From NCBI GenBank assembly GCA_017449065.1, contig JAFSKF010000002.1, forward strand, positions 62,001 through 126,000: a DNA stretch of 64,000 nt, written 5' to 3'. Under the pieces are notes generated by a model that saw only the letters and a list, made by a program, of their open reading frames with translations, did no database searches and was not told the DNA's origin. Every line of letters starts with the position of its first letter. Positions within the stretch are counted from its first letter, which is position 1. Below are positions 15,617 through 27,055 of this stretch, one piece after another. Position numbers and translations under genes: made by a program. The DNA is from Bacteroidales bacterium (GTDB lineage: Bacteria; Bacteroidota; Bacteroidia; Bacteroidales; UBA3663).

Positions 15617-16357
15617 TTACTTGAATTTTTTTCTGAGCGCACGTTTGCGTTCGAAGGCGTCAAGTTCGGCGATGACGGCATGAACGGTTTCGTCGGGATT
15701 CCAATGACGCAGTTCGGCATATTGCCTGACCAACTGGCAAAGCAGTGGGCGGACATGCGTCAGGCGGCAAAGATTCTTGGTGCAGTCGCTGAAACTGGCG
15801 TGTTGCTTGAAAACAGAACGGTTAACGTCGATAGTGGTGATGTGGAAGCCCGACGGGGAATCGTCCTTCCGATAGAGAAAATTGGACAAGTTGGTGTCGC
15901 CGTGCAGGAATCCCTTTTCGTGCATCGACACCAGACTTTGGGCAATGGCGAAGGTCAGTTGTGGGGACGGATGCTCATCAGAACGCAACGTTCCTGCATT
16001 GGCATCCGAACAATAATCCGAAATGAAATAACCGACCTTGAATAATCCGCAGCTGTATTCTTCGATGTAAGCTATCGGTTCGGGGGTGTCGATTTGCATT
16101 TCAAGCAGACGCATACCATACAAATAAGCTCGTTTGGCTTTGCTCGGACGGAACAGCGTGTAATCAATACGCTGATGCCACATCGGAACCTTATACCGTT
16201 TTACGACTACCCGCTGTCCATCCACTTCAAGAAGTCGCACCTGATTCCGTCCGTTATGTAGCACCTGTCCGCCTTCGTCAAAATGTTGCGGTAAAGTCTT
16301 TATGAAGGAACTGATGCCCTCATAGCGGGGATTGACCGTTACCTTATATCTGATCAT
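15617..16357 (-). CDS. InaA/Kdo-kinase-type lipopolysaccharide core kinase
   Basis: A 246-residue protein kinase-like enzyme. It shows an N-terminal lobe with a lysine in RVVVKRYKVP, the catalytic loop FLHGDTNLSNFLY near residue 150 (HGD with the following Asn) and a metal-binding aspartate in TTIDVNRS. This pattern is shared by InaA, WaaP and KdkA, which phosphorylate Kdo or heptose in the inner core of lipopolysaccharide. It is the last gene of the tight minus-strand run from leuS and starts three bases after the TagD-like gene. It converges on the galactofuranosyltransferase gene with only 27 bases between stops. Confidence 0.85.
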   Translation of the reverse strand: MIRYKVTVNPRYEGISSFIKTLPQHFDEGGQVLHNGRNQVRLLEVDGQRVVVKRYKVPMWHQRIDYTLFRPSKAKRAYLYGMRLLEMQIDTPEPIAYIEEYSCGLFKVGYFISDYCSDANAGTLRSDEHPSPQLTFAIAQSLVSMHEKGFLHGDTNLSNFLYRKDDSPSGFHITTIDVNRSVFKQHASFSDCTKNLCRLTHVRPLLCQLVRQYAELRHWNPDETVHAVIAELDAFERKRALRKKFK

Positions 16358-16360
16358 AGT

Positions 16361-16765
16361 TTACATGTTCTTGATGGTTTCCTTCAGCCAGCTGGAAGAA
16401 ACGCCCTCTGTGCGAGGCAATGTAACCACTTCCTTGCCATGTTCCTCGCACCAACGGACAGCAGCCTGAAAGCCTGCGTGATTCTGGTCGGGACCTTTGG
16501 CAAAAACATCGAAATCGACCTCTTTTACGATATCATCCACACCCTTATAGACAACTACTTCATCCACGTAGCGGATAGCTTTCACCATGTAGCAGCGTTC
16601 CTCGGTGGTATAGACCATCTTGGCTTCGGGCTTGTACTTCAAAATCACATCACTATCTTGCACAGCCACAATGAGGTAATCGCCGAATTGGCGAGCCTTG
16701 CGGAAAAGTTCCACGTGTCCGATGTGCAACAGATCGTAAACACCTACGGTAAGTACTTTCTTCAT
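16361..16765 (-). CDS. TagD-like glycerol-3-phosphate cytidylyltransferase family protein
   Basis: A 134-residue nucleotidyltransferase. GVYDLLHIGHVELF places the HIGH motif at residues 14-17. The second signature RTEGVSSSWL (from residue 118) corresponds to RTxGISTT of CDP-glycerol synthase. The length agrees with TagD (about 130). It most likely makes CDP-glycerol from CTP and glycerol 3-phosphate, or a similar CDP-alcohol. Its ATG overlaps the stop of the TagF-like gene by four bases, tying donor synthesis to the transferase. Substrate identity is inferred. Confidence 0.85.
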   Translation of the reverse strand: MKKVLTVGVYDLLHIGHVELFRKARQFGDYLIVAVQDSDVILKYKPEAKMVYTTEERCYMVKAIRYVDEVVVYKGVDDIVKEVDFDVFAKGPDQNHAGFQAAVRWCEEHGKEVVTLPRTEGVSSSWLKETIKNM

Positions 16766-17808
16766 AGTTTAAAATATTTGAGTCGCCACCGCAATTTCAG
16801 CTTGCGGACGAGGTTGAGTGGTTTCGGTTTCAGTTTGCCCTGATAATGGGCAGCAAAGTCATCGATGGCATCGAGCACACGGGCCGAGTTCCGACCGTCG
16901 CGATGAGACTCGTGATGATTGGCATATTCTTCGATGGCTCGCATGAGCTCAGCCGGGCGGGAGAGTGCTTTTTCAAGGGCAGGTCCCACTTCGTCCAATT
17001 GCTGTACATCGATTAGGAATGGCCCTGGATTGGTGTTCCGATAAGTTACGGCCGGTTTGCCTGTGAGGAGGAATTCTACAATCAGACTCGATGAGTCGCA
17101 AAGCAAGGCATCCGCCTGCCGGAAGGTTTCCGGTCCAACGTTTGTGCCCCGGAACGACACATTCGGGTGCTTTTGTTCCAGAGCTTTGTAGCTGGACAGC
17201 AGTTCGCTGTCGTTCATCAGTTTCGGATGGAAAGTGATAATCCAGTCCCAGCCTTTTTCGGAAGCCAGGCGGTCGATGACAGGAGCCATTTCCCACACCG
17301 AAGAGATGCCTTTGCTGAAAGTGGTTCCATAAAGGATGCAGGGCCGTTGCCGTTTGGGTTCGGGAGGCAAATTCGGATTGAAAGTGTCGTCAGCTTTGGG
17401 CCAGCCTGTTTCATACACTTTAAAATATCCTTTTTGCTGTTCTAATTTCAGGAACGGAATCGTGCTGCTCGGTCCTTGTGTGCAATAAATGTCGAACCAC
17501 CCGCGTAAAGTGAAGTGGTCGTCTTTTTTCTCTGCTCTTTTGTTGATGGGATAACCATGAAAAACTTCCACCTTGATGCCAGGCAGGAAAGGATAGATCC
17601 AGTTGCCGGGAGCGATGACAGCCAAAGGGTTCCATGCTATAGCCTCTTCGATGGTCGGAATCCTTTTCTCTTCGGGAAGCAGCATATCCGGGCAAGTGTC
17701 TTCCAGGAACCAGGCTACCTCGTCACCACGTCGCCATGCCTCCCGTTCGATGGGACGCATGATACTGTAGGCATACGAGTGGGAGGCAAAAAGCAGGTAT
17801 CTTTTCAT
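16762..17808 (-). CDS. TagF-like CDP-glycerol glycerophosphotransferase family protein
   Basis: A 348-residue GT-B-like enzyme. Key stretches are FHGYPINKRAEKKDD, ETGWPKAD, ILYGTTFSKG, WIITFHPKLM and a C-terminal DALLCDSSSLIVEFLLTGKP, which match the teichoic-acid polymerase/primase fold (Glyphos_transf). TagF proteins add glycerol phosphate from CDP-glycerol. A Gram-negative homolog with adjacent TagD and LicD suggests phosphoglycerol or a similar substituent on the lipooligosaccharide or capsule. It overlaps the LicD gene upstream and the TagD-like gene downstream by four bases each, so all three are translationally coupled. Confidence 0.85.
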   Translation of the reverse strand: MKRYLLFASHSYAYSIMRPIEREAWRRGDEVAWFLEDTCPDMLLPEEKRIPTIEEAIAWNPLAVIAPGNWIYPFLPGIKVEVFHGYPINKRAEKKDDHFTLRGWFDIYCTQGPSSTIPFLKLEQQKGYFKVYETGWPKADDTFNPNLPPEPKRQRPCILYGTTFSKGISSVWEMAPVIDRLASEKGWDWIITFHPKLMNDSELLSSYKALEQKHPNVSFRGTNVGPETFRQADALLCDSSSLIVEFLLTGKPAVTYRNTNPGPFLIDVQQLDEVGPALEKALSRPAELMRAIEEYANHHESHRDGRNSARVLDAIDDFAAHYQGKLKPKPLNLVRKLKLRWRLKYFKL

Positions 17809-18644
17809 TGCTCTGACAATTTTTCTGTTCCCCTGTATTCGCGATAAGGATGGTTAAGGTCCAGATAGAAGAAGTTGTGCATGCGACGCTTCTCAACGGG
17901 AGGCAGTTGCATATAATCGCCAAACAATTGCTTCAGGTAGGCATCGTTATCTTTGAGACCCATCACACTCTTCCCTTCAAACAGGATTGGGGTCGGATCT
18001 CCCAATACTTCCGTGCGGCTCACCATACTGCGAAGTCCGTCGTTGTGATTAACAGCCACGATGGGTGATGTCTCGAAATCGTAGCGCATCATGTGACGCT
18101 TCATCCAACGTTGTAGCGTTTCCATGCTGATGGTTTTCTGTACCAACAGCGGCACCCAACTGGAAGGACCGTGTCCGTGGCGGTAGGGATCACGCACTCT
18201 GTAGTACATCAGTTTGCGCAGTTTCTTGTACCAGAACTGATAGATGTGCTGCACCAACTTATTGCTCGGAGCACCGTCCATCGGGAAAACATCCACATAT
18301 ATTCCCCCTAAATAGTAGCGATACGGACGCTCAATCATCGTTGTCTCGCTATCCTGTATCTTGCCGTAATGGAACGGATATTTCTTGTCGCGTTCGTAGC
18401 AAATGAATTCGTAGCGTTTGGGCAGCCATTCGTCGGCATGTTCCATCAGAAGCTCGTAGTCTTTACGAGGCATACAGATATCAATATCGTCATCCCAAGG
18501 GATAAAACCGCCGTGACGCACGGCTCCGAGAATCGTGCCATCTACCAAATAATAACGGAGTTGATGCTGTTGGCAAACATCGTGAATTACCAACAGAATA
18601 TCGAGTAGGCGGAGCTGCACCGTCCGAATATCGTAATGAGCCAT
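17805..18644 (-). CDS. Second LicD-family phosphotransferase
   Basis: A 279-residue LicD protein. The core YLVDGTILGAVRHGGFIPWD (residues 32-51) is followed by DDIDICMPRKDYELL. It differs strongly from the LicD at 13711, sharing mainly the core motif, so the two probably act on different acceptors. It starts five bases after the YitT gene and overlaps the TagF-like gene by four bases. Transfer of a phospho-alcohol from a CDP donor made by the TagD-like enzyme is the simplest reading. Confidence 0.9.
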   Translation of the reverse strand: MAHYDIRTVQLRLLDILLVIHDVCQQHQLRYYLVDGTILGAVRHGGFIPWDDDIDICMPRKDYELLMEHADEWLPKRYEFICYERDKKYPFHYGKIQDSETTMIERPYRYYLGGIYVDVFPMDGAPSNKLVQHIYQFWYKKLRKLMYYRVRDPYRHGHGPSSWVPLLVQKTISMETLQRWMKRHMMRYDFETSPIVAVNHNDGLRSMVSRTEVLGDPTPILFEGKSVMGLKDNDAYLKQLFGDYMQLPPVEKRRMHNFFYLDLNHPYREYRGTEKLSEQ

Positions 18645-18649
18645 ATCTG

Positions 18650-19540
18650 TTACTTGATTTTATCGAAACCTTCGCCGAACACACCGTGGCAGAATGTCTG
18701 ACTGACCATGGCGTTCGGGTCGATTTGCTTGATGAGATTAAAGACATACTGGCTTTCGTACTTCCTGCAAAGCACCATCACCATCTCGATTTCCTTTTTG
18801 CTGTACCAGCCTTCGCCGTGCAGGATCGTTACACCGCGAGCCATCTGCGTATTGATGGCATCGGCAATGGTTTCATGTCGTTTCGAGATAATCATGAACT
18901 GAACCGTCTGCCGGTTGCCGTTGAAAACGTAGTCGAGCATCACACTTGCCACCACGGTGAAGACCACACCATAAACAATCAGTTCCGCACTGTGGAACAG
19001 AATGTAACTGGAGCAGATGATGGTAATATCGACGAACTGCATAATGCGACCCATACTGAGCCGGCTGTATTTGTTCACCATCGCTACGATGATATCGGTG
19101 CCGCCAGTCGAACCGTTGTGGGCGAAAACTATGCCCAAGCCTGCACCGCAAAGCATGGCTCCGATAATCAGGTGCATGAACCGGTCGTTGCCGGGAGTGA
19201 TGAGGGGAAACGATTCGAACAAAGGCTGAGTAAAGGCGATTACACCCGAAAGGATACTCACGCCGATGATGGTCCGGATAAAGAACTGTCGGCTGAGGGC
19301 CTTGAAGGATATGAGGAGCAATATGCCGTTGAGTACCCAGATCATCACGGCCGGATTCCAGCTGAACGCATAGTAAAGCAGCGAAGCGATACCGGCCACA
19401 CCGCCCATGACAACTCTTTCCGGAAGGATGAAGCCTGTGTATCCGATGCCGTACAGGCTGATGCCGATGAAGATGAAGAAATAGTCTTTCAGATAGGTGG
19501 CTAATAACCGCCTCTTGACGATAAAGAAGAATCTTTGCAT
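18650..19540 (-). CDS. YitT-family membrane protein
   Basis: A 296-residue membrane protein with an N-terminal block of about five to six hydrophobic segments (YFFIFIGISLYGIGYTGFIL, GVAGIASLLYYAF and others) and a soluble C-terminal DUF2179 domain beginning near residue 215 and ending GEGFDKIK. The loop AHNGSTGGTDIIVAMVNKYS is typical of the family. YitT proteins are widespread with no settled transport substrate. It lies inside the minus-strand run, 24 bases after the outer-membrane protein gene and five bases before the LicD gene. Its presence there may be positional rather than functional. Confidence 0.9.
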   Translation of the reverse strand: MQRFFFIVKRRLLATYLKDYFFIFIGISLYGIGYTGFILPERVVMGGVAGIASLLYYAFSWNPAVMIWVLNGILLLISFKALSRQFFIRTIIGVSILSGVIAFTQPLFESFPLITPGNDRFMHLIIGAMLCGAGLGIVFAHNGSTGGTDIIVAMVNKYSRLSMGRIMQFVDITIICSSYILFHSAELIVYGVVFTVVASVMLDYVFNGNRQTVQFMIISKRHETIADAINTQMARGVTILHGEGWYSKKEIEMVMVLCRKYESQYVFNLIKQIDPNAMVSQTFCHGVFGEGFDKIK

Positions 19541-19564
19541 AGCTGAATGAGATAGCTTGCGTTG

Positions 19565-20311
19565 TTAGAAAAACTTATATTGAATGCCCAGTCCCAGGCA
19601 AAGAATGTCACCCAGGGTGATGTCTTTGTTCGGAATGGCCGAGATGATTGCCAGATCATACGACGATAGTTCGTAGTAAAGCGAAATGCGGTCGTAATGC
19701 CGGCGTTTAGCCTCAGGAATATTCAGGCTGATACGGCTGCCGATGCCCAGATGAAAACGTACCTTCGAAGAGAAGCGGTAGTAATCTCCTCCATTATATT
19801 TTTCAGGTTCCTTCACCCAGAATTCGTCGTTGAAGATCGTATTGGCAAAAAACGAGAAAACCGCTGGTTCGAACGAGAATGCAGCTCGCTTGTTCCAAGG
19901 AATGTGAGTGTCCGACGCTTGCGGTGCCGCCCATCGGCGATAGCCTAACCCGACACTCCAGGGAATCAGACTTTCTCGTGCCGTAAACGTGAAAGCGGCA
20001 CGTTCATTGTGGTCTTTCGGAACCAAGCCGAACTGCAAGACAGTTTCCCAACGGTCGTGCTTGCCGTAGTCCCAGCCAAAGCCTGCCGAGAAAACACCGA
20101 TGTTGCCGGCCAGTTGTAGGGTGCTGATGTTCGGGATCAGGTTGTTCCAGCGTTCGTAGGAGCGCAATACCCGCTGCTGATAGTACGTCAAACTGTCGCG
20201 GGTAGTGAGAGGCTTGCCGTCGATGGCAGCGTAAGATGGGGCCGTTTGCGCCTTCCCTGCGGTGAAGACCATCCACCAGCAAATACTAAAAATCAACCAC
20301 TTCCATTTCAT
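19565..20311 (-). CDS. Conserved outer-membrane beta-barrel-like protein
   Basis: A 248-residue exported protein with a signal peptide (residues 1-21, ending GKA). The mature part alternates hydrophobic and polar residues and ends in IQYKFF with a terminal phenylalanine, as in outer-membrane barrels. Recognisable blocks are GVFSAGFGWDYGKHDRWET and LVPKDHNERAAFTFTARE. I have seen this protein type as a conserved hypothetical in Bacteroidales but know of no function. Its start overlaps the 3' end of the metallophosphoesterase gene by 26 bases, indicating co-translation. Confidence 0.75.
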   Translation of the reverse strand: MKWKWLIFSICWWMVFTAGKAQTAPSYAAIDGKPLTTRDSLTYYQQRVLRSYERWNNLIPNISTLQLAGNIGVFSAGFGWDYGKHDRWETVLQFGLVPKDHNERAAFTFTARESLIPWSVGLGYRRWAAPQASDTHIPWNKRAAFSFEPAVFSFFANTIFNDEFWVKEPEKYNGGDYYRFSSKVRFHLGIGSRISLNIPEAKRRHYDRISLYYELSSYDLAIISAIPNKDITLGDILCLGLGIQYKFF

Positions 20312-21116
20312 AGCTGCTGTCAGGATTAACGGTGATTACATAGTATTGGCGGTCTTTGATCTCATTGATGCCATAGAAGATAATGCCATCGTTATAGGGT
20401 TCGATGGCCTCTGTCCGGTGATTGTGTCCGTTGAGACAGAAAGGTGCCGGGAAAAGATTCAGATACAGATCGAACGGATAGAGCACGTTGTTGTTGAACT
20501 GCTCGTCGCCGGGACGGGAGTGCATCACAAACACGGAGTGAATGATGGAATCCGGTTTTGCCGTGTTCAGCGAATCGATATATTCAGCCTGCTTGTGCAT
20601 AAACTCGAAATCCGGCACAGGCGTCGAATAATCGAGTTCGAGGGCTACGGTGTTCATCACCAGAAATCGGTAATGTCCCACGGTGAAGGCGTAGTTGTAA
20701 TCGCCGAACATATACGAATAGATATGCTCGCCCGTGCCTAAAAAGTCGTGGTTGCCGATTACCGTCAGCCAAGGCATCTTGAAGCCCAGCAGGCAGTCGC
20801 GCATCCAGATGAACTCGTCCTTTACCCCGAAGTCGGTCAGATCGCCGCCATGAATCACGAAATCAATATCCCCGCGTTTGTTGATATGCGACACCACATC
20901 GTTCGTCTCGTCGTACCAGCGCTGCGTGTCGCTGATGAATGCGAACTTGAAACTGCTGCCTAGGTGAAGCTGTTCGAGTTTCTTCAGATTCTTTTCGGTC
21001 AGATGAACCTCTCCCTCCACGCGTCCTTCATAGGGATGAAACTTGAGAAGGTCGCAACCTGTCAGCAACAGACAGGCAGCGACCATTCCGCAAATATATT
21101 CTCTGAAGAATCTCAT
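20286..21116 (-). CDS. Calcineurin-like metallophosphoesterase lipoprotein
   Basis: A 276-residue lipoprotein; the lipobox LLTGC places the acylated cysteine at residue 21. Metal-binding motifs follow in order: ISDTQ (D63), HGGDLTDFG (D92), GNHDF (N122, H123), VMHSRPGD and a final GHNHRTEA. This is the standard calcineurin-like phosphoesterase set. It probably hydrolyses a phosphoester in the periplasm or at the surface; the substrate is unknown. It starts 33 bases after leuS and overlaps the outer-membrane protein gene. A link to phosphorylated surface glycans is possible but unproven. Confidence 0.9.
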   Translation of the reverse strand: MRFFREYICGMVAACLLLTGCDLLKFHPYEGRVEGEVHLTEKNLKKLEQLHLGSSFKFAFISDTQRWYDETNDVVSHINKRGDIDFVIHGGDLTDFGVKDEFIWMRDCLLGFKMPWLTVIGNHDFLGTGEHIYSYMFGDYNYAFTVGHYRFLVMNTVALELDYSTPVPDFEFMHKQAEYIDSLNTAKPDSIIHSVFVMHSRPGDEQFNNNVLYPFDLYLNLFPAPFCLNGHNHRTEAIEPYNDGIIFYGINEIKDRQYYVITVNPDSSYEMEVVDF

Positions 21117-21149
21117 GGGACGAATCTTTTCGGGGGGTAGAGAGTCCTC

Positions 21150-24002
<2,853 letters not shown>

Positions 24003-24051
24003 TACTGATTTATAGTTTATATTTTTTGATTTTCAAGCATAATTTTGCGCG

Positions 24052-24083
24052 CAAATATATATAAAATATATGAGGTGACCAAG
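24052..24083 (-). promoter_or_regulatory. Promoter of leuS
   Basis: On the minus strand TATATTTG lies at 24052-24059 and a CTTG element at 24080-24083, spaced 20 bases. The -7 box is 50 bases before the leuS ATG. Confidence 0.55.
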
Positions 24084-24097
24084 AAAAAGACTTGAAA

Positions 24098-25066
24098 TCA
24101 GCCTTTCCTGCGCAATAGAACATACAAAATGACGGGTATGCCGAACAATTGGGTCAATGCATTGATGGGCAAGGTGCGCCCGCCGGAAGGTAGGGAACTG
24201 AGCCACAGACACAAGAGCGCACACAGCGATCCGAGCAGAAGTGAGGCGGGCAGAAGCGTGCGGTGGTTGTCGGTCTTGAATAGCATTCGGGCTACGTGCG
24301 GAATGCTCAATCCGATGAAGGCGATGGGGCCGCACCAGGCGGTTGTGACTGCACAAAGCAGACCGGTTACAAGCAGCACGCCCCACCTTACCCCTTGCAG
24401 CGAAATACCTAAGTTGCGGGCATACAGATCGCCCAGCATCCAGCCGTTCAGCGGTTTGATCAGCAAAAACGAACCTGCCAGCGAAATCAGAATCAGGGAG
24501 GAGAACAATGGCATCTGCGTCATGCCAACCTGACTGAACGATCCCATGCCCCAAAGCATCAGCGCCTGAATGCCATCCACCGATGCGGTGTAGCTTAGCA
24601 GGGTGAGGAGGGCACTACTCAGATAGCTGAGCAGGATGCCCACAATCAGCAGTGTGACCGGCTGGCGAACCACACTGCCCAATCCCAGCAAAATAAGCAG
24701 CACGAGAAAAGCACCCAGAAACGCGGCCAGCACTAACCCGTAACCGGGAGTGGTGCCCAACAGCAGGATGGTGATGGCGACGGCCAGATGAGAGCCGCTG
24801 GTGATACCCAAGATGGAGGGCCCGGCCAACGGATTGCGGAAATAACTTTGCAGCAGTAAGCCTGCCACACTCAGTGCCGCACCGGTCAGTAGTGCGGTGA
24901 GCATCGCCGGAACGCGCATCTGCCATACGATGTAGTTCCAAGCCGGATTCGCAGCATCCTCGCCTGCCAGTATCGATAAAACATCAGAGGCCGGTATGGC
25001 AACCGACCCCGATAGGATAGTGAGCGCTGCTGCGCCGATAACTAACAAGACGAGAAGAATAAACAT
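24098..25066 (-). CDS. FecCD/BtuC-type ABC transporter permease
   Basis: A 322-residue polytopic protein with about nine to ten hydrophobic segments. It has SVAGLLLQSYFRNPLAGPSILGI, trimmed here to the family block GLLLQSYFRNPLA, GSHLAVAI and the late CGPIAFIGLSIPHVARML segment of FecCD permeases. Relatives import ferric siderophores, haem or cobalamin. Neither the ATPase nor the binding protein is adjacent: the upstream neighbour is an acyltransferase and the downstream one is leuS. The start directly abuts the acyltransferase stop. It may pair with a partner encoded elsewhere. No cobalamin riboswitch-like element was recognised upstream. Confidence 0.9.
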   Translation of the reverse strand: MFILLVLLVIGAAALTILSGSVAIPASDVLSILAGEDAANPAWNYIVWQMRVPAMLTALLTGAALSVAGLLLQSYFRNPLAGPSILGITSGSHLAVAITILLLGTTPGYGLVLAAFLGAFLVLLILLGLGSVVRQPVTLLIVGILLSYLSSALLTLLSYTASVDGIQALMLWGMGSFSQVGMTQMPLFSSLILISLAGSFLLIKPLNGWMLGDLYARNLGISLQGVRWGVLLVTGLLCAVTTAWCGPIAFIGLSIPHVARMLFKTDNHRTLLPASLLLGSLCALLCLWLSSLPSGGRTLPINALTQLFGIPVILYVLLRRKG

Positions 25067-25972
25067 TTATTCTGCTTTCGTTTCTGATTCCTGTTTCACT
25101 TTGGCGGCTTCCTGTTCTTTCTGCCAGTCTTCGATGAAGCAAGGCCAGGGGTTGTGTTCGATGCCGCCCATTTTGAGCATCTGATTCCAGATTTCCTGCG
25201 TCAGTTGTTCTACGGCTTTCTTGCGCGGCAACGACATATCCGGCTGCACGGGAACGCCGATGTGGATGGTGATGAGCGGGATGTTGGCCTTACCGGTCAA
25301 CTTGCGCCAGCCTGTGCGTGGACGATAAGTGATGTAGAGCGGCAGAACCGGACAGCCCCAACGGTAAGCCATAGTGAATGCACCTTTATGGAAAGGTTTC
25401 AAAGGCTTGTAGAACGGCCAGCTGATGCCTTCGGGGAAAAGGTGTACCCACGACCCTTCTTCGTGTCGGCGGTCGAAGGCGGCATCGTATTTCTTCATGG
25501 CTTGCAAGCCGGTCGGAATCGGCACGCCTCCGATGTACTTCATGTGCCAATAGTCTTTGGTCTTCATGTTTTCGCCGAACATCGGAATATAGAACGACCA
25601 GCCGGTAGCCTGAATAATCGACACCATGTCCCAGCGATAGGCATGATTGCAAGTGGTGATGCCCGGCTTTTTCAGCACCTCTTTATATTTCTTCAGGTTC
25701 TCTCGGCCTTCGCATTTGAATCCGTAAATCAGCCAGTTCAGGAAGAATACCAGCGTATGGCATTTCAGCCAGGCCAAAGCGCGGTTCAGCTTGAAGTTAA
25801 ACGAGTCTTCGTAATAGGGGTAAGTCTCATCGATGGCGAAGTGCTTCACGTGAGGCTTATGGTAGAGGTGAACAGTCGGATCGCTCGGAAAATCGATGCC
25901 CGGATCGGGAATATATACTCCTTCTTTGACCTTCAGTTCCTGATATTGCTTGTTGTTCTCAATCATACGCAA
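25067..25972 (-). CDS. PlsC-like 1-acylglycerol-3-phosphate acyltransferase
   Basis: A 301-residue acyltransferase. The catalytic H-x4-D motif is in TCNHAYRWDM (about residue 107), and the acceptor-binding region has GGVPIPTG, then LFPEGISWPF. One hydrophobic segment (LVFFLNWLIYGF) precedes the catalytic domain. It probably adds a second acyl chain to a lysophospholipid or a related glycerolipid at the inner membrane. It lies five bases after the thioesterase gene and ends where the FecCD permease begins. Pairing with a thioesterase suggests lipid synthesis or remodelling. The C-terminus is a Lys/Glu-rich tail. Confidence 0.85.
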   Translation of the reverse strand: MRMIENNKQYQELKVKEGVYIPDPGIDFPSDPTVHLYHKPHVKHFAIDETYPYYEDSFNFKLNRALAWLKCHTLVFFLNWLIYGFKCEGRENLKKYKEVLKKPGITTCNHAYRWDMVSIIQATGWSFYIPMFGENMKTKDYWHMKYIGGVPIPTGLQAMKKYDAAFDRRHEEGSWVHLFPEGISWPFYKPLKPFHKGAFTMAYRWGCPVLPLYITYRPRTGWRKLTGKANIPLITIHIGVPVQPDMSLPRKKAVEQLTQEIWNQMLKMGGIEHNPWPCFIEDWQKEQEAAKVKQESETKAE

Positions 25973-25977
25973 AGAGA

Positions 25978-26865
25978 TTAGAGTTTGCCGCGACCTTCCA
26001 GCCAGGCAGGAACCTGATTCTGGATAAAGTTGAAGAAGCAGCGACCTTCGGCATCCAACTGTCCATCCACGATGCCCACAATCTCGACAGAAGCGCGGAC
26101 ACAGATGTGATAGTCTTTCTTCCTGCGGATTTCCTGCTCAAAGATTACGCGGGGACCTTCCTGACGGATGTTCATCAGGCTGTGGAATTTCTCAGCCGAC
26201 ATCATCGGACGTACGAATTGCAGATCCACTTTCGTTACCATCATATCGACTCCGTTATCGTGCCACTTGCGGAAAGTTTCGCCCATTTCTTCCATGAATT
26301 CCAGACGGGTCACTTCCAGATAGTGCTGCACAAAGGTGTTGGTGGCCGATCCGAAACGGTCGCACTCGTAATCGCGCACTTTCATCTCGTAGTCGTAGAT
26401 GACTTCGTGCAGCTTTTCGGGCATACGACTGGTCGAGCGGACCACGCCGGTCAGTTCAGGGATGGTGATCTTGCCTTTCAGATAGTCGGCGAAATAGTCT
26501 CCGCGAGTCAGTTTGCCGTTGATGCCGACAACGACATCCACACGGGCTCGCATGCAGAGTTCTCCGTTCTCGCGACGGAAGTCCTGCAAATACACATAGC
26601 GGGCACCTTCACGGTGCATATTCAGGCAAGAGCGGAAGGTTTCACCTCGCTGAATGGGCGAACGGTACTGGATTGCGGCTTCATACACCACGAAATCGAT
26701 GCCTAACTGTTCGCTCCATTGCGCCCGGTCGATGCCGATGCTTGCCAGAAATTCGGTACGGGTTTGCATCAACAGGTTGTGGTAGTAGGCATTGTTGACT
26801 ACTCCCTGCATATCGCACTCAAAATCGCGAATGGTAACCGTTGACTCAAAAAGATATTTTTTCAT
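25978..26865 (-). CDS. Double-hotdog acyl thioesterase
   Basis: I start at ATG 26865 (MKKYLFESTV, 295 residues); an upstream in-frame ATG at 26910 would place the promoter box inside the gene. The protein holds two hotdog domains. The first starts VTIRDFECDMQGVVNNAYYH and the second MKVRDYECDRFGSATNTFVQ, each followed by a TRxEF helix. This is the arrangement of 4HBT or FatA-like acyl-ACP/acyl-CoA thioesterases. The first domain keeps the VNNAYY signature; in the second it reads TNTFVQ and may be structural. It leads a three-gene operon with the acyltransferase and permease. Confidence 0.85.
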   Translation of the reverse strand: MKKYLFESTVTIRDFECDMQGVVNNAYYHNLLMQTRTEFLASIGIDRAQWSEQLGIDFVVYEAAIQYRSPIQRGETFRSCLNMHREGARYVYLQDFRRENGELCMRARVDVVVGINGKLTRGDYFADYLKGKITIPELTGVVRSTSRMPEKLHEVIYDYEMKVRDYECDRFGSATNTFVQHYLEVTRLEFMEEMGETFRKWHDNGVDMMVTKVDLQFVRPMMSAEKFHSLMNIRQEGPRVIFEQEIRRKKDYHICVRASVEIVGIVDGQLDAEGRCFFNFIQNQVPAWLEGRGKL

Positions 26866-26884
26866 TTCTAATGTAGCTCGGGCG

Positions 26885-26892
26885 CAAAGATA
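26885..26892 (-). promoter_or_regulatory. -7 box of the thioesterase operon
   Basis: TATCTTTG on the minus strand, 20 bases before the ATG at 26865. The spacing to the nearest upstream TTTG (15 bases) is short. Confidence 0.4.
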
Positions 26893-26993
26893 GCAAATAT
26901 TTATGAACAAAGAACTTTTTGTGGGATAAAAATGACAAATTAATGTTCTTTTTCCAGAAAAAAGTGATTAAATTGTCATGTTTATTGAAAATG

Positions 26994-27027
26994 TTTCCGA
27001 CTATTAGACAAAAAATAACTACCTTTG
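26994..27027 (+). promoter_or_regulatory. Promoter of the DUF5686 gene
   Basis: TACCTTTG at 27020-27027 with TTTCC at 26994-26998, about 21 bases apart. The ATG is at 27056. Confidence 0.55.
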
Positions 27028-27055
27028 CGCGCAAAATTATTTCTGAAAGTATCGT

